64,000 bases of DNA from the NCBI GenBank assembly GCA_025738555.1, contig JAOVFP010000015.1, positions 2,976,001 through 3,040,000 of the forward strand. The letters are read 5' to 3'. The DNA comes from Cyathus striatus. Taxonomy: Eukaryota; Basidiomycota; Agaricomycetes; Agaricales; Nidulariaceae. Position 1 is the first letter of the stretch, and every line of letters begins with the position of its first letter. A program made the translations under genes and the position numbers. Of this stretch, positions 1 to 10,475 are shown piece by piece. Under the pieces are notes generated by a model that was not told the DNA's origin, did no database searches, and saw only the letters and a program-made list of their open reading frames with translations.

Positions 1-516
1 CGGAGTCCACCGACACGGCTCTCGGAGTTTGAGAACGGGAATAGGGTGTAGGGCGAGATCGAGGAATGTAGATGGGTACGGATGAAGATGGAATGTGATA
101 GGATCGGGATCGAAGGGATCGGAAGGTTTGGGAACGAGTAATTGGTGCCACCGTGATAGATCGAGTAACAGAAGCTCTTGAGGATGCTCGGAAACTAGCG
201 AGACGTCCTAAGTTTCACGCACACTTTCTTGCAGATAGAACCAGCTGGGGCAACACGTGGTAGCCTCCCCAGTCACTGGTGCCGTGCCAAACTTAAGGCA
301 GAGGGCCTAAGATGATCGGTAATTCGGACAGTGTCGGGCTCAACGTTACACCAGTCCTCTCGTACTTCCAAGTACAACGATCAAGTCTATCGAACGGAGT
401 GTACGTCTGGTCCAAGAGGTCCAAGACGGGGAACGAGGTATAGAGAGAAGTTTTGCCGGGGTTCGGCGAGAGAAGAGAAGTTCGGGGTCGAGGAATGAGG
501 TAGATTCTTGTGCTTT
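1..516. other. Unassigned flank, possibly the 5' internal part of a leftward retroelement
   Basis: No protein domain could be recognised in any frame here. If the LTR-like block at 517-888 is the 5' LTR of a minus-strand element, this stretch would be its leader and start of gag, continuing past the left edge. The sequence right after that LTR does not look like a standard tRNA 3'-end primer-binding site, so this is inference only. Confidence 0.25.
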
Positions 517-888
517 TGTTAGCGACAGACGAGCAAAATACTCGAAGCCGAACTTAAACACTCGAACGAGAGAGAGAAATGAGTCTTATTGCTAATCTGG
601 AATAAACTAGCACAAGAATAACGAACTACTGACTAGAAAGACCGTATTTATAGAAAGAACCATGAAGTAATCGCATGTACATTAACCTACACTACAATGC
701 ATGTTACTGTGCTTCTACATTAAGAACTCATGTAATACGTATGGCCGAACTGTGCAACTGTGCCCACAGTAATGATGAGTAACGTATGTTGATACGCATG
801 GTGTCCGTATTGTAGGTCATGTGACTATCACATGACATAGATAAGATATGATTAGATAAAAGATTAGATAAATGACGAAATCCTAACA
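517..888 (-). repeat. Candidate LTR inserted in the gypsy 5' LTR
   Basis: On the minus strand this 372-bp block starts TGTTAG and ends CTAACA, the TG...CA form of an LTR. It contains a TATA-like box (TATAAATAC, near 650) in the expected promoter position. Its right edge coincides with the point where similarity to the gypsy 3' LTR begins (889 aligns with 16509), so something inserted there. The second LTR and the other target-site copy lie outside the window, so a solo LTR with altered flanks cannot be excluded. The bases either side (GCTTT and CACTT) do not match, which favours an element continuing left. Confidence 0.5.
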
Positions 889-1004
889 CACTTCTGCTCT
901 CATTCCCATACCTGTACTCACTTTGGGTTTCCGTTATAGTTCTCCCACGCCCTCTGGGTGTCTTTGCATTCATTTTCCAGTAGGAAGGGAATCGGTATGT
1001 AACA
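889..1004 (+). repeat. Remnant of the gypsy 5' LTR
   Basis: This 116-bp stretch aligns without gaps to the last 116 bp of the 3' LTR (16509-16624), with six transition differences. It ends in TGTAACA. The rest of the 5' LTR is not present to its left, where a different LTR-like block begins. No obvious tRNA-complementary primer-binding site follows at 1005. Confidence 0.9.
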
Positions 1005-1041
1005 GTATATGAATACTTATACCTTGGATATCTTTTCTATC

Positions 1042-2553
1042 ATGGCTCCAACTGGGACTTCAGTTACTCGCACAGCGCATACTGCTAGTTATACCAATGC
1101 TGTGGGTGCTCATGCCACCCATGCAGCTATGAGGCAACAGCCTCCACAGAGTACTTCAGGTTCTCTACCTTCTACACCATCTCAGGTTACACCCAGCCCA
1201 GCACCACCTCCTAGTGCTACTTTCCTGGGTCCACCCTTGACTTCCGCTCAATTGCTCTCTGTTCCTGCAGCCAGGAACCTTGGATCCACTCAGGCTCCTC
1301 CAGATGGCACCCCACCGCCATACGGTACAGTCACAGCAGACTGGGAAACTCCTGAGGGTCACGGCTCCGATGGTGGTACCATTGGGCCGCCACCTCCACC
1401 TCCTTCTCAGCCCAACCCTCCGTCTCCACCATTCTCAGATTCAGGGGATGATGGTGATGAGGATGATGTCGACAATCCCAGGCACACACCTCTTGCATGC
1501 CACTCCCGGGAAGACCAGCTTGCTGAAGCTCTCTTGAGAGTTGCAGAAACTGCCCGGGATACGTCAGGATCACGTCGGGAACGTAATGTTCAAAAGCCAG
1601 ATACTTTTGATGGTTCCAGTGCTGAGAAGTTGGAGCAGTTCATCACTCAGTGTCAGATTTACTTCCGGAATAATCCTTCCCAATACTCGGATGGACATTC
1701 CCAGGTCAACTTCACTCTCGCATATCTTCGGGATACTGCACTTCAGCTTGTTATGCCGACCCTCTCCAACCCCTATGCTGATGATGAGTTCCTTCACTCT
1801 TGGGAGGTTTTCATCGTCATGCTAGAGGATAACTTCGGGTTAGCGAACCCGGAAGGGGATGCTGAGAATGATCTGGATGTCCTTGTTATGAAGGATTCAC
1901 AGAAACTGTCCAAATATCTTGTACAGTTCAACAGGCTTGCACAGCGCACCGACTGGGATGATAAATCCTTATGCCACTGACTCTATTCTGAGTTTCCGGG
2001 TCGCATTAAGGATGAGATCTCTCATGTTGGGAAACCTACCACAAAGCGCAGGATGATTAAGCTAGCTCAAGGGATCAATAGTCGGTACTGGGAACGCCAG
2101 TCCAAGCATACGCAGGAATCCCACCAGCCTCGGGGTTTGCAGATTCCGGATAGCTCTGCTAGAGCTCCCATAAACTGCCCCGTAGTCACCCCGACGCCTT
2201 CCTGCCTCATTTCAGGCCAATATGCACCCCATCTGAGCTATCCCCATCGTGCTGGTAGTCACCTGCCTTGTTCCTCGCAGCCTCTTCAGCAACAGAGGCC
2301 GGAATTGAATGACAAAGTTGGTTGAGATGGCAAGCTCTTGCCACAAGAACGTCAGTGTTGCATGGACAACAATCTATGCTTGTTCTGCAGGAATCCGGGG
2401 CATTGTGCCAAAGAATGTCCCTGCTCTGCCTCTTCCATGGCTAGAGCCTGGGCATTCGGATTATCTGCTTTGGCTCCTACATTGGCTTCTGTGGGTCCCT
2501 CGACCTGCAGGTCCACACCTCTTTCCAACCCAGCTTTGGGTTTGAAAAAATAG
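1042..2553 (+). pseudogene. Gypsy gag (capsid and zinc knuckle), broken by two stops
   Basis: One reading frame runs from about 1009 (likely start ATG at 1042) to TAG at 2551-2553. It encodes a Pro/Ser-rich N-terminus, a retrotransposon capsid-like region (about 1580-2060, with KPDTFDGSSAEKLEQF) and a CCHC zinc knuckle, CLFCRNPGHCAKEC, near 2375-2415. Two in-frame TGA codons interrupt it, at 1978-1980 and 2323-2325. Both fit C-to-T or G-to-A transitions of CGA and TGG codons. Six A residues directly precede the terminal TAG, and pol continues in the -1 frame once the insert at 2561 is discounted. Confidence 0.85.
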
Positions 2554-2560
2554 GGAGCGG

Positions 2561-3908
2561 TGTCAGTTTAAGATAATAAATATCTAAGGTGGTCAGCAGG
2601 AAGTGACTTTGTTCGTGCTTTGCACCTGAGTGTTGGGGGATATTATTTGTAGATATTCTCCTTAACTCAAGAGGTTTGGTGATGAACACAGGTGTATATT
2701 TAAGTGTAGAGGTGGGTAGGTAAGTTTAGAAGAGTAGGCGAATAGCAAGCACAACAACTAGGATTGTGGCAAGGGCTTGCAGGTGAAGGGTAGGCTGAAG
2801 ATATAGGTCACTATTATGTTGAAGGTTGAAGCAGAGCTGAGGTCCCTGACGGTTTCTGCTTCTTACTTCACAACTGGGGCGCATATATAATTTACAAGGT
2901 TATGGTGTCTCACTATCTGAGTGGACACAAATACAATGCTGCTGCTGCTGCTGTTACTTTACAAAGATACAATGCCTCACTATCTGAGTGGACACAAATA
3001 CAATGCTGCTGCTGCTGTTACTTTTACGAAGATATGGTGCCTTACTATCTGAGTAGACACAAATAATACAAATTAGTTTCACACTTTACTGTTGACGCTT
3101 TATATGTGACTCTGACAATACATGTACTGGGTAGAGGGGAAGTATATAGGTTATATTTAGTAGGTAAGGGTTGTGTGCTACAACTGCAAAGGGATACAAA
3201 CAAATGTAAACTAGGTATAAGTTGTTGATTCTACAGGCCAATTCCTCTTCCTTATATGCCTTTTACCCTCCTGCTGACTAATCATATCCCACACCTACTT
3301 TCCCATTGTTCTCCAACTGGGGAAAGTATGAGACATCCTTTTCTCCATTGTTCTCCAATTTAGGATGCATGAGTCAGCATCTTAGACAATGGGTATATTT
3401 AGCACAATAGAAATGCTATTAATAGTACTTGAAAGAACAATGGGTATATTTAGCACAATGGTTGTGCTATTAATAGCTCTTGAGAACAATGGTGCTCTTT
3501 TGTTTGTACCTGAAGGCTTTCTTATTTTGTACAGGGTATAATTGTTTGTACATATTAGTCTTGGTGTAGTTGTTGTATAATGATATTTATTCTGATTAGT
3601 GCTGGTCCAGTAGTATGACTAAGTATTTGTGTATGTTTATCTTGATTAATAATGAGCTGGTATTGTAGTTACTTGTTTGTGTATAATTGTTCTGATTGGT
3701 GATGGACTATTAGTGTTTATGTAGCTTTATTTGTTAGTGTATTGATTAGTTACTTGTGTATGGTTTTCCTGATTAATAGTGAAATAGAAGTGCATATTAA
3801 GTGTTGTTTGTTAAGGTATTATTAAGTTTTCTAAGTGTTTGCTTTTCTATCTTTGAGTGATTTAGCTGTATTCATGTCATTATGTGAAATCAACTTTCAC
3901 CTGTGACA
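2561..3908 (-). mobile_element. Solo-LTR-like insert, old copy
   Basis: The plus strand begins TGTCAG and ends GTGACA. It is recognisably but distantly similar to the inserts at 5124-6562 and 8612-10053; for example CAGGAAGTGACTTTGTTCGT near its left end matches the second copy at 19 of 20 bases. It lies in the same orientation as the 8612 copy. Four-base flanks are GCGG (2557-2560) and GTGG (3909-3912), a target duplication differing by one transition. It holds no coding sequence and separates gag from pol. Its divergence suggests it inserted well before the other two copies. Confidence 0.8.
2906..3063. repeat. Tandem repeat with CTG runs inside the old LTR-like insert
   Basis: About two and a half copies of a unit of roughly 65 bp are visible. 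Each copy contains CTATCTGAGTGGACACAAAT, or a close variant, and the first two also contain a run of four or five GCT/CTG triplets. The first two units are nearly identical. Variable CTG number suggests replication slippage. Confidence 0.8.
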
Positions 3909-5123
3909 GTGGTCCTCTGGACACCACACAAGCTGAGGACCATGTTGTTCCCCCTTGTGTGCAGCCGATGCAGGTAAGACTCAATGCTTCCACTCTTTCA
4001 GACCCCAATGCACTTCACATTCCACTTTGTAGTACCATCCATGCTCTCCCTACACCCTGTACAATTTCATATAGCACTCTAGTCGATTTGGGTTCTACCC
4101 ATTGTTTTATGGATTCATCTTTCATTCAGACACATGCTATTCCTACCTCACTTACTCCACCTATCGCTCTCAGACTTTTCGATGGCACCACCAATCATGT
4201 TATAACTGAGTTCATTACACTGCCTGTACTATTCCCTACTGGTGAATGTATTACAGTTGAACTCTATGTGACACCTCTTGATTCTGTGTGTTCTGCAGTC
4301 CTAGGATACAATTGGCTCACCTGCTTCAATCCATTGATTGACTGGGTATCGGGCTCATTAACATTCTGGACTCCAGACACTTCTGAGCAACTTCTGCTCA
4401 AATCCGGGATCTCAGAACCAGGTTCCGCTTCCGAGGATCCATCTCCGGCCACTCCTGATGAGTCTCTGCCACCTCCTCCTAGCATTTTGCTAATAAATGG
4501 TGCTGCCTTCTCACGTGCATGCCATTTAGAGGGAGCACAGACTTTCCATATCCAGCTTGGTGCTGTCGCTTCTGCCGCTGCCCTCAATCCAGAGGAAGCT
4601 CTGGATCTCTCTTCCATACCATCTGAGTATCATGAGTTTGCTGATGTATTTAGCAAGTCCTGGGCAGATACACTTGCCCCTCACTGTCCCTATGACTTAA
4701 AGATCAACCTAGAGGAAGGTGCATCACCTCCCATAGGTTGGATCTATTCCCTTTCCCAATCTGAGCTTTCTGCTCTTTGGGATTTCATCGATGAACATAT
4801 CCAGATCAGATTCATTCAACCTTCGTGCTCTCCGCGTGGGGCTCCTGTCCTTTTTGTCCACAAGAAGGACGGATCACTTCGGCTTTGTGTGGATTTCCGC
4901 GGGTTGAATGCTATTTCTAAAAAGGATCATTATCCTTTGCCACTCATTTCAGATTTGCTCAACAGTCCCCATCACACCCGTATCTACACCAAGATTGACC
5001 TGCGTCATGTGTACCATCTGGTCCGCATTGCCAAGGACGATGAATGGAAAACTGCTTTCTGGACTCGCTATGGATCCTTTGAATGGCTAGTCATACCCTT
5101 CAGACTTTCCAATGCACCTGCGG

Positions 5124-6562
5124 TGTCGTGGGTGAAACTTGATTAGTCATAAACACACACATATGGCTATATGGCCCGATGTCCGGAATCCACATCATCC
5201 GGATCTTTCTGAATACACTACCAAATAATTCTCATGAGGCACTGCTTCTCTAGAAACAAACATATGGAAACACAAGCCAATACCCCACTTCTTGGTGACC
5301 AATAATTGATACTGTTAAAAATAGGTCACCATTGTTCAAGAACAATGCCTATGCATTCGATTACCAAGGACATGCCATTGTTTCTAATAATAGAACTTCA
5401 TTGTTCTTCACACCCATTGTTCAGAACAATGCCTATGCATTCGCTACCAAGGACATGCCATTGTTTCTAATAATAGAACTCCATTGTTCTTCACACCCAT
5501 TGTTCAGAACAATGCCTATGCATTCGCTACCAAGGATATGCCATTGTTTCTAATAATAGGACTCCATTGTTCTTTTGCACCCATTGTGCAGAACAATGTC
5601 CTCCTATTCACCCATTGTCTTCATGCCCATTGTTTGCTGGGATCTATAAATAGAATTCCATTGTTCATCGCCAGAACAATGTAATACTATTTCTGTCACC
5701 ATTGTTCAAGGCCTGACTCATCTCCTGGAACACCATTGTTCTGCGCAGCCTCCACCTCAAGACAATGGATCCACCATTACCAAATTTGAAGGACAATGCA
5801 GGATTGGTTTTGGATAGGATTAGTCAGCAGTAGGAGGAAAAGAGCATAAAAGGAGAGAGGAATTGAGCCTTAGACAGTAGTTTTATCCATTACCAAATAG
5901 CCTGTCACTAGCTAGGATCTTACTCACCAGTCCATCCCCAGTAGTTATTCTTACACATTAGATACAGAATCTATTGTGCTTTTCTTCAGTTCTATTATTA
6001 ACGTAAACGACGCAGCGCAACTCACCGTATAAATAAATTCACAGTAATATCAAAGTAACTCAACTCAACTCAACGTAACGCAGCTCAACTCAACGTATCG
6101 AATCTCAACGTCACTTTTATCATATCTATTCAGTAACAGCACATATTAGTTTATGCGCTGCAGCCACCAAGCTACAGTCAGAAACAACCAAGGCCCTCAA
6201 CTTCGTTTTGACCTTCACCACAGCACCAATCTTTATATACAGCCTTCGCTGTACATACAAGCTTTCCTAGTGTTTCTAGCAGTTGTTGTTACCATATACA
6301 GCTTTAGCCGTATACTCTAGAAACTCCCACAGTTCATCTCTTATTTACAGCCTTCGCTGTACCACACCAGTCACGGGCCAAGTTCTAAGCAAACCTAGCA
6401 AAGCCCCACAGTTCATTGCCCATTTACAGTCTTTACTGTACATCCCATATCATAGGAGTTTGCAGGAATACATACGATCAGTATCCCTCGACCCCCAGGT
6501 GCTAGGTACGAATAAAGTCACTTCCTGCCAAACACCTAAGGTATCTATTACCTTGAACGACA
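5124..6562 (+). mobile_element. Solo-LTR-like insert in the gypsy RT domain
   Basis: This 1439-bp insert begins TGTCGTGGG and ends TTGAACGACA, with terminal TGTCGT/ACGACA inverted repeats. It is flanked by perfect 4-bp duplications GCGG (5120-5123 and 6563-6566). Removing the insert and one GCGG restores an open RT frame across the site. It contains TATA-like boxes (TATAAATAG near 5646; CATAAAAGG near 5847) and no substantial coding region, which fits a long solo LTR from a different retrotransposon. A non-LTR origin is possible, but nothing else is recognised inside. It is nearly identical to the inverted copy at 8612-10053. Confidence 0.85.
5330..5580. repeat. Three tandem units of 83-85 bp rich in AACAATG/CATTGTT
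   Basis: Units start at 5330, 5415 and 5498. Each contains paired CATTGTT and AACAATG words that form small palindromes. Similar words continue beyond the array to about 5800. The array is also present, inverted, in the copy at 8612-10053. Confidence 0.85.
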
Positions 6563-8297
6563 GCGGGTTTCCAACACTTCATGAATGACGTTTTCAAAGA
6601 CCTTCTTGATGTGTGCATCATAGTTTATTTAGATGACATCCTTATATACTCTGATAACCTTGTGCAACATCGCCAACATGTTAGGGAAGTCTTGTGTCGA
6701 CTCCAGAAGCACAGGTTGTATGTGCATGCAGATAAGTGTGAGTTCCACTCGGAATCTGTGGAATATCTCAGATATATACTATCGCCCAACAGTCTCACCA
6801 TGTCTCCAACAAAGGTGAAGACTATTCAAGAATGGCCTGAACCAAGGAAAGTAAAAGACATTCAATCTTTCCTTGGGTTTGCTAATTTCTATCAGCATTT
6901 TATATACAACTATTCTGACATAGTTGTTCCACTCACCTGCCTTACCTGGAAGGGTAATCTGTGGAACTTCTTGGAAAAATGCTGTTCCACTTTCACTGAA
7001 CTTAAGGATGCTTTCACGTCGGCACCCATTCTTACCCATTGGGTTCCCGACAAGCAGCTCATTATGGAAACCGACACTTCGGATTACACATTGGCTGCTA
7101 TCCTGTCTATAGTTTCCGATGATGGTGAGATTCACCCTATCACTTTCCACTCACAAACCTTTACACCTCCCAAGTTAAACTACGACACCCATGACAAGGA
7201 ATTGCTTGCTATCTTCAAAGCATTTCAAGTCTGGCGTTATTACCTGGAAGGTTCCGGTTCACCCATTGACATTGTCACAGACCACAAGAACTTGGAATAC
7301 TTTTCCACAACCAAGATCTTGTCCTGATGACAAGCCCGATGGTCCAAGTATCTTTCCCAGTTCAATTGTTATCATCCCGAAGGCGACGGCCAAACGGAAC
7401 GTACAAATCAAACTCTGGAACAATACCTTCAGGCCTACTGCAACTACCAGCAGGATAACTGGTGTGATCTCTTACCTCTTGCTGAATTTGCTTACAATAA
7501 TCAATAATGCACCAAGTGCAACCACAGGAATTTCACCATTCTACACAAACAAGGGTTATCACCCAAACCTTGCAATACATCTGGAATGTGATCTCACTTC
7601 TGCTCATGCCCGGCACTTCGCAGTAAACCTCGAGGAACTTCACGAGATGCTTCAGACCAAAATACTCAGTGCACAGAAATGTTACCAAGCTCCTGCTGAT
7701 GCGTGTTGCAAACCTGCACCTGCATTCCCCATTGGGACAAAGGTATATGTCAAAGCCGAGTACTTCTGGACAACCCAGCCATCCCAGAAACTTGCAGAAA
7801 AGTTCCTAGGACCTTTTGAAGTCATTGCACTTGCCGGATCGCATTCGTGTACCTTGCGCCTTCCAGAACAATTTCGTGCAGTCCACCCAGTATTCCATGT
7901 ATCCATGCTTGAACCCAATACTGAAAATACTATTTCAGATCGCATTATTCCTCCACCACCACCTGTCCAGGTTGATGGTGATATTGAATACAAGGTCTCA
8001 GAAATCTTGGACTCTAAACTGGATCGTCGTTTGCATTGCAAACTGAGGTACTATGTATGCTGGCTAGGGTATGAAGGGACCGATTTGAGTTCTCATGGCT
8101 TCTGGCCACAGAACTGGAACACGCTATGGATATCATTGAAGAGTTCCACTCCTGCTATCCAGATAAGCCCAGCCCTACTCCTATTTCTTAAATTCACATT
8201 ACTTATTACCCACTTACAGTTTCATCTTATACAAAAACCAAAAACAATGAATAAACATGCCAAAAAGTGAGATACAAGTACAATAGTTCTTTGGTAA

Positions 8298-10268
8298 TGT
8301 GTTACGACCATTTCCATCACTCCCTCTGTGTCTGCAACTCGACCCGAGCTACTTCCTCACCTTCTGACGCAATTCCGGCATCTGTCACAACTTCCTCGTG
8401 TGCATCCGGATCCCGGAGGCATTCCACAAGCAAGGTTTCAATATGGAAACATGGACAACATGCCTGGATACCTTGGAAACATCTCAGGACAACTTATCGA
8501 GTTTACCTACCACCTGGAAATTGGCATCATGACATCTGTGACTCTACTTGATCGACTATGCTATCTTCCAATGCTTCCTGCATTTTCCCCAGCAGTTCCT
8601 GCTACTTCCGCTGTCGTTCAAGGTAATAGATACCTTAGGTGTTCGGCAGGAAGTGACTTTATTCGTACCTAGCACCTGGGGGTCGAGGGATACTGATCGT
8701 ATGTATTCCTGCAAACTCCTATGATATGGGATGTACAGTAAAGACTGTAAATGGGCAATGAACTGTGGGGCTTTGCTAGGTTTGCTTAGAACTTGGCCCG
8801 TGACTGGTGTGGTACAGTGAAGGCTGTAAATAAGAGATGAACTGTGGGAGTTTCTAGAGTATACGGCTAAAGCTGTATATGGTAACAACAACTGCTAGAA
8901 ACACTAGGAAAGCTTGTATGTACAGCGAAGGCTGTATATAAAGATTGGTGCTGTGGTGAAGGTCAAAACGAAGTTGAGGGCCTTGGTTGTTTCTGACTGT
9001 AGCTTGGTGGCTGCAGCGCATAAACTAATATGTGCTGTTACTGAATAGATATGATAAAAGTGACGTTGAGATTCGATACGTTGAGTTGAGCTGCGTTGCG
9101 TTGAGTTGAGTTGAGTTACTTTGATATTACTGTGAATTTATTTATACGGTGAGTTGCGCTGCGTCGTTTACGTTAATAATAGAACTGAAGAAAAGCACAA
9201 TAGATTCTGTATCTAATGTGTAAGAATAACTACTGGGGATGGACTGGTGAGTAAGATCCTAGCTAGTGACAGGCTATTTGGTAATGGATAAAACTACTGT
9301 CTAAGGCTCAATTCCTCTCTCCTTTTATGCTCTTTTCCTCCTACTGCTGACTAATCCTATCCAAAACCAATCCTGCATTGTCCTTCAAATTTGGTAATGG
9401 TGGATCCATTGTCTTGAGGTGGAGGCTGCGCAGAACAATGGTGTTCCAGGAGATGAGTCAGGCCTTGAACAATGGTGACAGAAATAGTATTACATTGTTC
9501 TGGCGATGAACAATGGAATTCTATTTATAGATCCCAGCAAACAATGGGCATGAAGACAATGGGTGAATAGGAGGACATTGTTCTGCACAATGGGTGCAAA
9601 AGAACAATGGAGTCCTATTATTAGAAACAATGGCATATCCTTGGTAAGCGAATGCATAGGCATTGTTCTGAACAATGGGTGTGAAGAACAATGGAGTTCT
9701 ATTATTAGAAACAATGGCATGTCCTTGGTAAGTTTAATGCATAGGCATTGTTCTGAACAATGGGTGTGAAGAACAATGAAGTTCTATTATTAGAAACAAT
9801 GGCATGTCCTTGGTAATCGAATGCATAGGCATTGTTCTTGAACAATGGTGACCTATTTTTAACAGTATCAATTATTGGTCACCAAGAAGTGGGGTATTGG
9901 CTTGTGTTTCCATATGTTTGTTTCTAGAGAAGCAGTGCCTCATGAGAATTATTTGGTAGTGTATTCAGAAAGATCCGGATGATGTGGATTCCGGACATCG
10001 GGCCATATAGCCATATGTGTGTGTTTATGACTAATCAAGTTTCACCCACGACACCGCATCCAATCCAGACCTCATCCAACATCTTCCAATCACTTCCCCA
10101 TCCATTCCCAACTCTTCTGATGCTTCCAACCCGGTTCCGACACTCATCTCAATTGGATATACAATCAGCAGTGCAACCAAGCTTGCCACACCACTGGAAC
10201 ATCTGGAACGAATGGCTACCAGTGGAATATTGATGCACATGTCCTTCCACATCCATGGGCAGTGTTAG
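8298..10268 (+). pseudogene. Small ORF after gypsy pol, split by an LTR-like insert
   Basis: A frame open from 8298 (after TAA at 8295-8297) runs to the insert at 8612. If the insert and one CCGC duplication are removed, it continues in the same frame to TAG at 10266-10268. A GTG is at 8328 and the first ATG codons are near 8450, so the native start is unclear. The joined frame holds about 164 codons from 8328. The product is Ser/Pro-rich with a C-terminal part containing HLERMATSGILMHM. I recognise no domain. It is downstream of pol and upstream of the polypurine tract, where accessory ORFs sit in some Ty3/gypsy elements. Chance openness in decayed DNA is the alternative. Confidence 0.4.
8612..10053 (-). 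mobile_element. Solo-LTR-like insert, inverted copy
   Basis: This 1442-bp insert is the reverse complement of 5124-6562 with only scattered differences (for example near 9727-9740). It begins TGTCGTTCAAGG and ends CCCACGACA on the plus strand. Perfect 4-bp flanks CCGC (8608-8611 and 10054-10057) equal GCGG when read in element orientation. It interrupts the ORF that follows gypsy pol. With the first copy it forms a large inverted repeat separated by about 2.05 kb. Confidence 0.85.
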
Positions 10269-10475
10269 TAGGTCTCGGGTTCAGCTACAACTTGCTGGAA
10301 CTTACTCAGGAACTTGTAGCTTGCACCTTTGCTACTTTCCTTGCCAAAGGAATCAGATGTGCTCTTGTTCTCTTATTTGAACATTCACTGACCAATAGGA
10401 TTTCTTGTATTATTTTTAGTTATATATTCTCACACACAGTATGACCTCATGGGCTCAGCCCTAAAAGGGGGATAC
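10269..10475 (+). other. Gypsy 3' untranslated tail and polypurine tract
   Basis: This short non-coding stretch leads to a purine run, AAAAGGGGGATAC, ending at 10475. In the uninterrupted gypsy element this would directly abut the 3' LTR start TGTTATATC. The copia element now separates the two. The last five bases, GATAC, are the copia target duplication. Confidence 0.75.
10471..10475. repeat. Left target-site duplication of the copia element (GATAC)
   Basis: GATAC directly precedes the left copia LTR and recurs directly after the right LTR at 15865-15869. Five bases is the usual duplication for Ty1/copia integrases. Confidence 0.95.

Larger units (their letters stand above)
3909..8191 (+). 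pseudogene. Gypsy pol: protease, RT, RNase H, integrase tail, chromodomain
   Basis: The ORF open from 3884 is pol from about 3909. The protease motif is VDLGSTHCF (near 4081), where the catalytic triplet D-S/T-G has become D-L-G. RT runs from about 4620 to the insertion at 5124 and resumes at 6567 with the catalytic motif YLDDILIY. RNase H follows (METDTSDYTLA; TDHKNLEYF). Two adjacent TGA codons at about 7325-7330 replace an expected Arg pair. At about 7365 the frame jumps from the RNase H end (WSKYLSQFN) to the integrase core end ([11 protein letters not shown]), so the zinc finger and first catalytic Asp residues are deleted. A 7-bp tandem duplication near 7495-7508 shifts frame. A chromodomain (KLRYYVCWLGYEGTD) ends in another frameshift near 8096; the terminal stop is TAA at 8189-8191. 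Confidence 0.9.

Noticed and set aside
346..561. 71-codon minus-strand ORF near the left edge
   Set aside because: No recognisable motif; it overlaps the candidate LTR boundary and is probably leader sequence or chance.
517..888. Solo LTR with target duplication
   Set aside because: The five bases on each side (GCTTT and CACTT) do not match, so a solo LTR is not supported within the window.
6283..6588. ORF of about 100 codons, also found inverted at 8556-8891
   Set aside because: It lies inside the repeated LTR-like insert, runs into RT sequence by chance, and has no domain.
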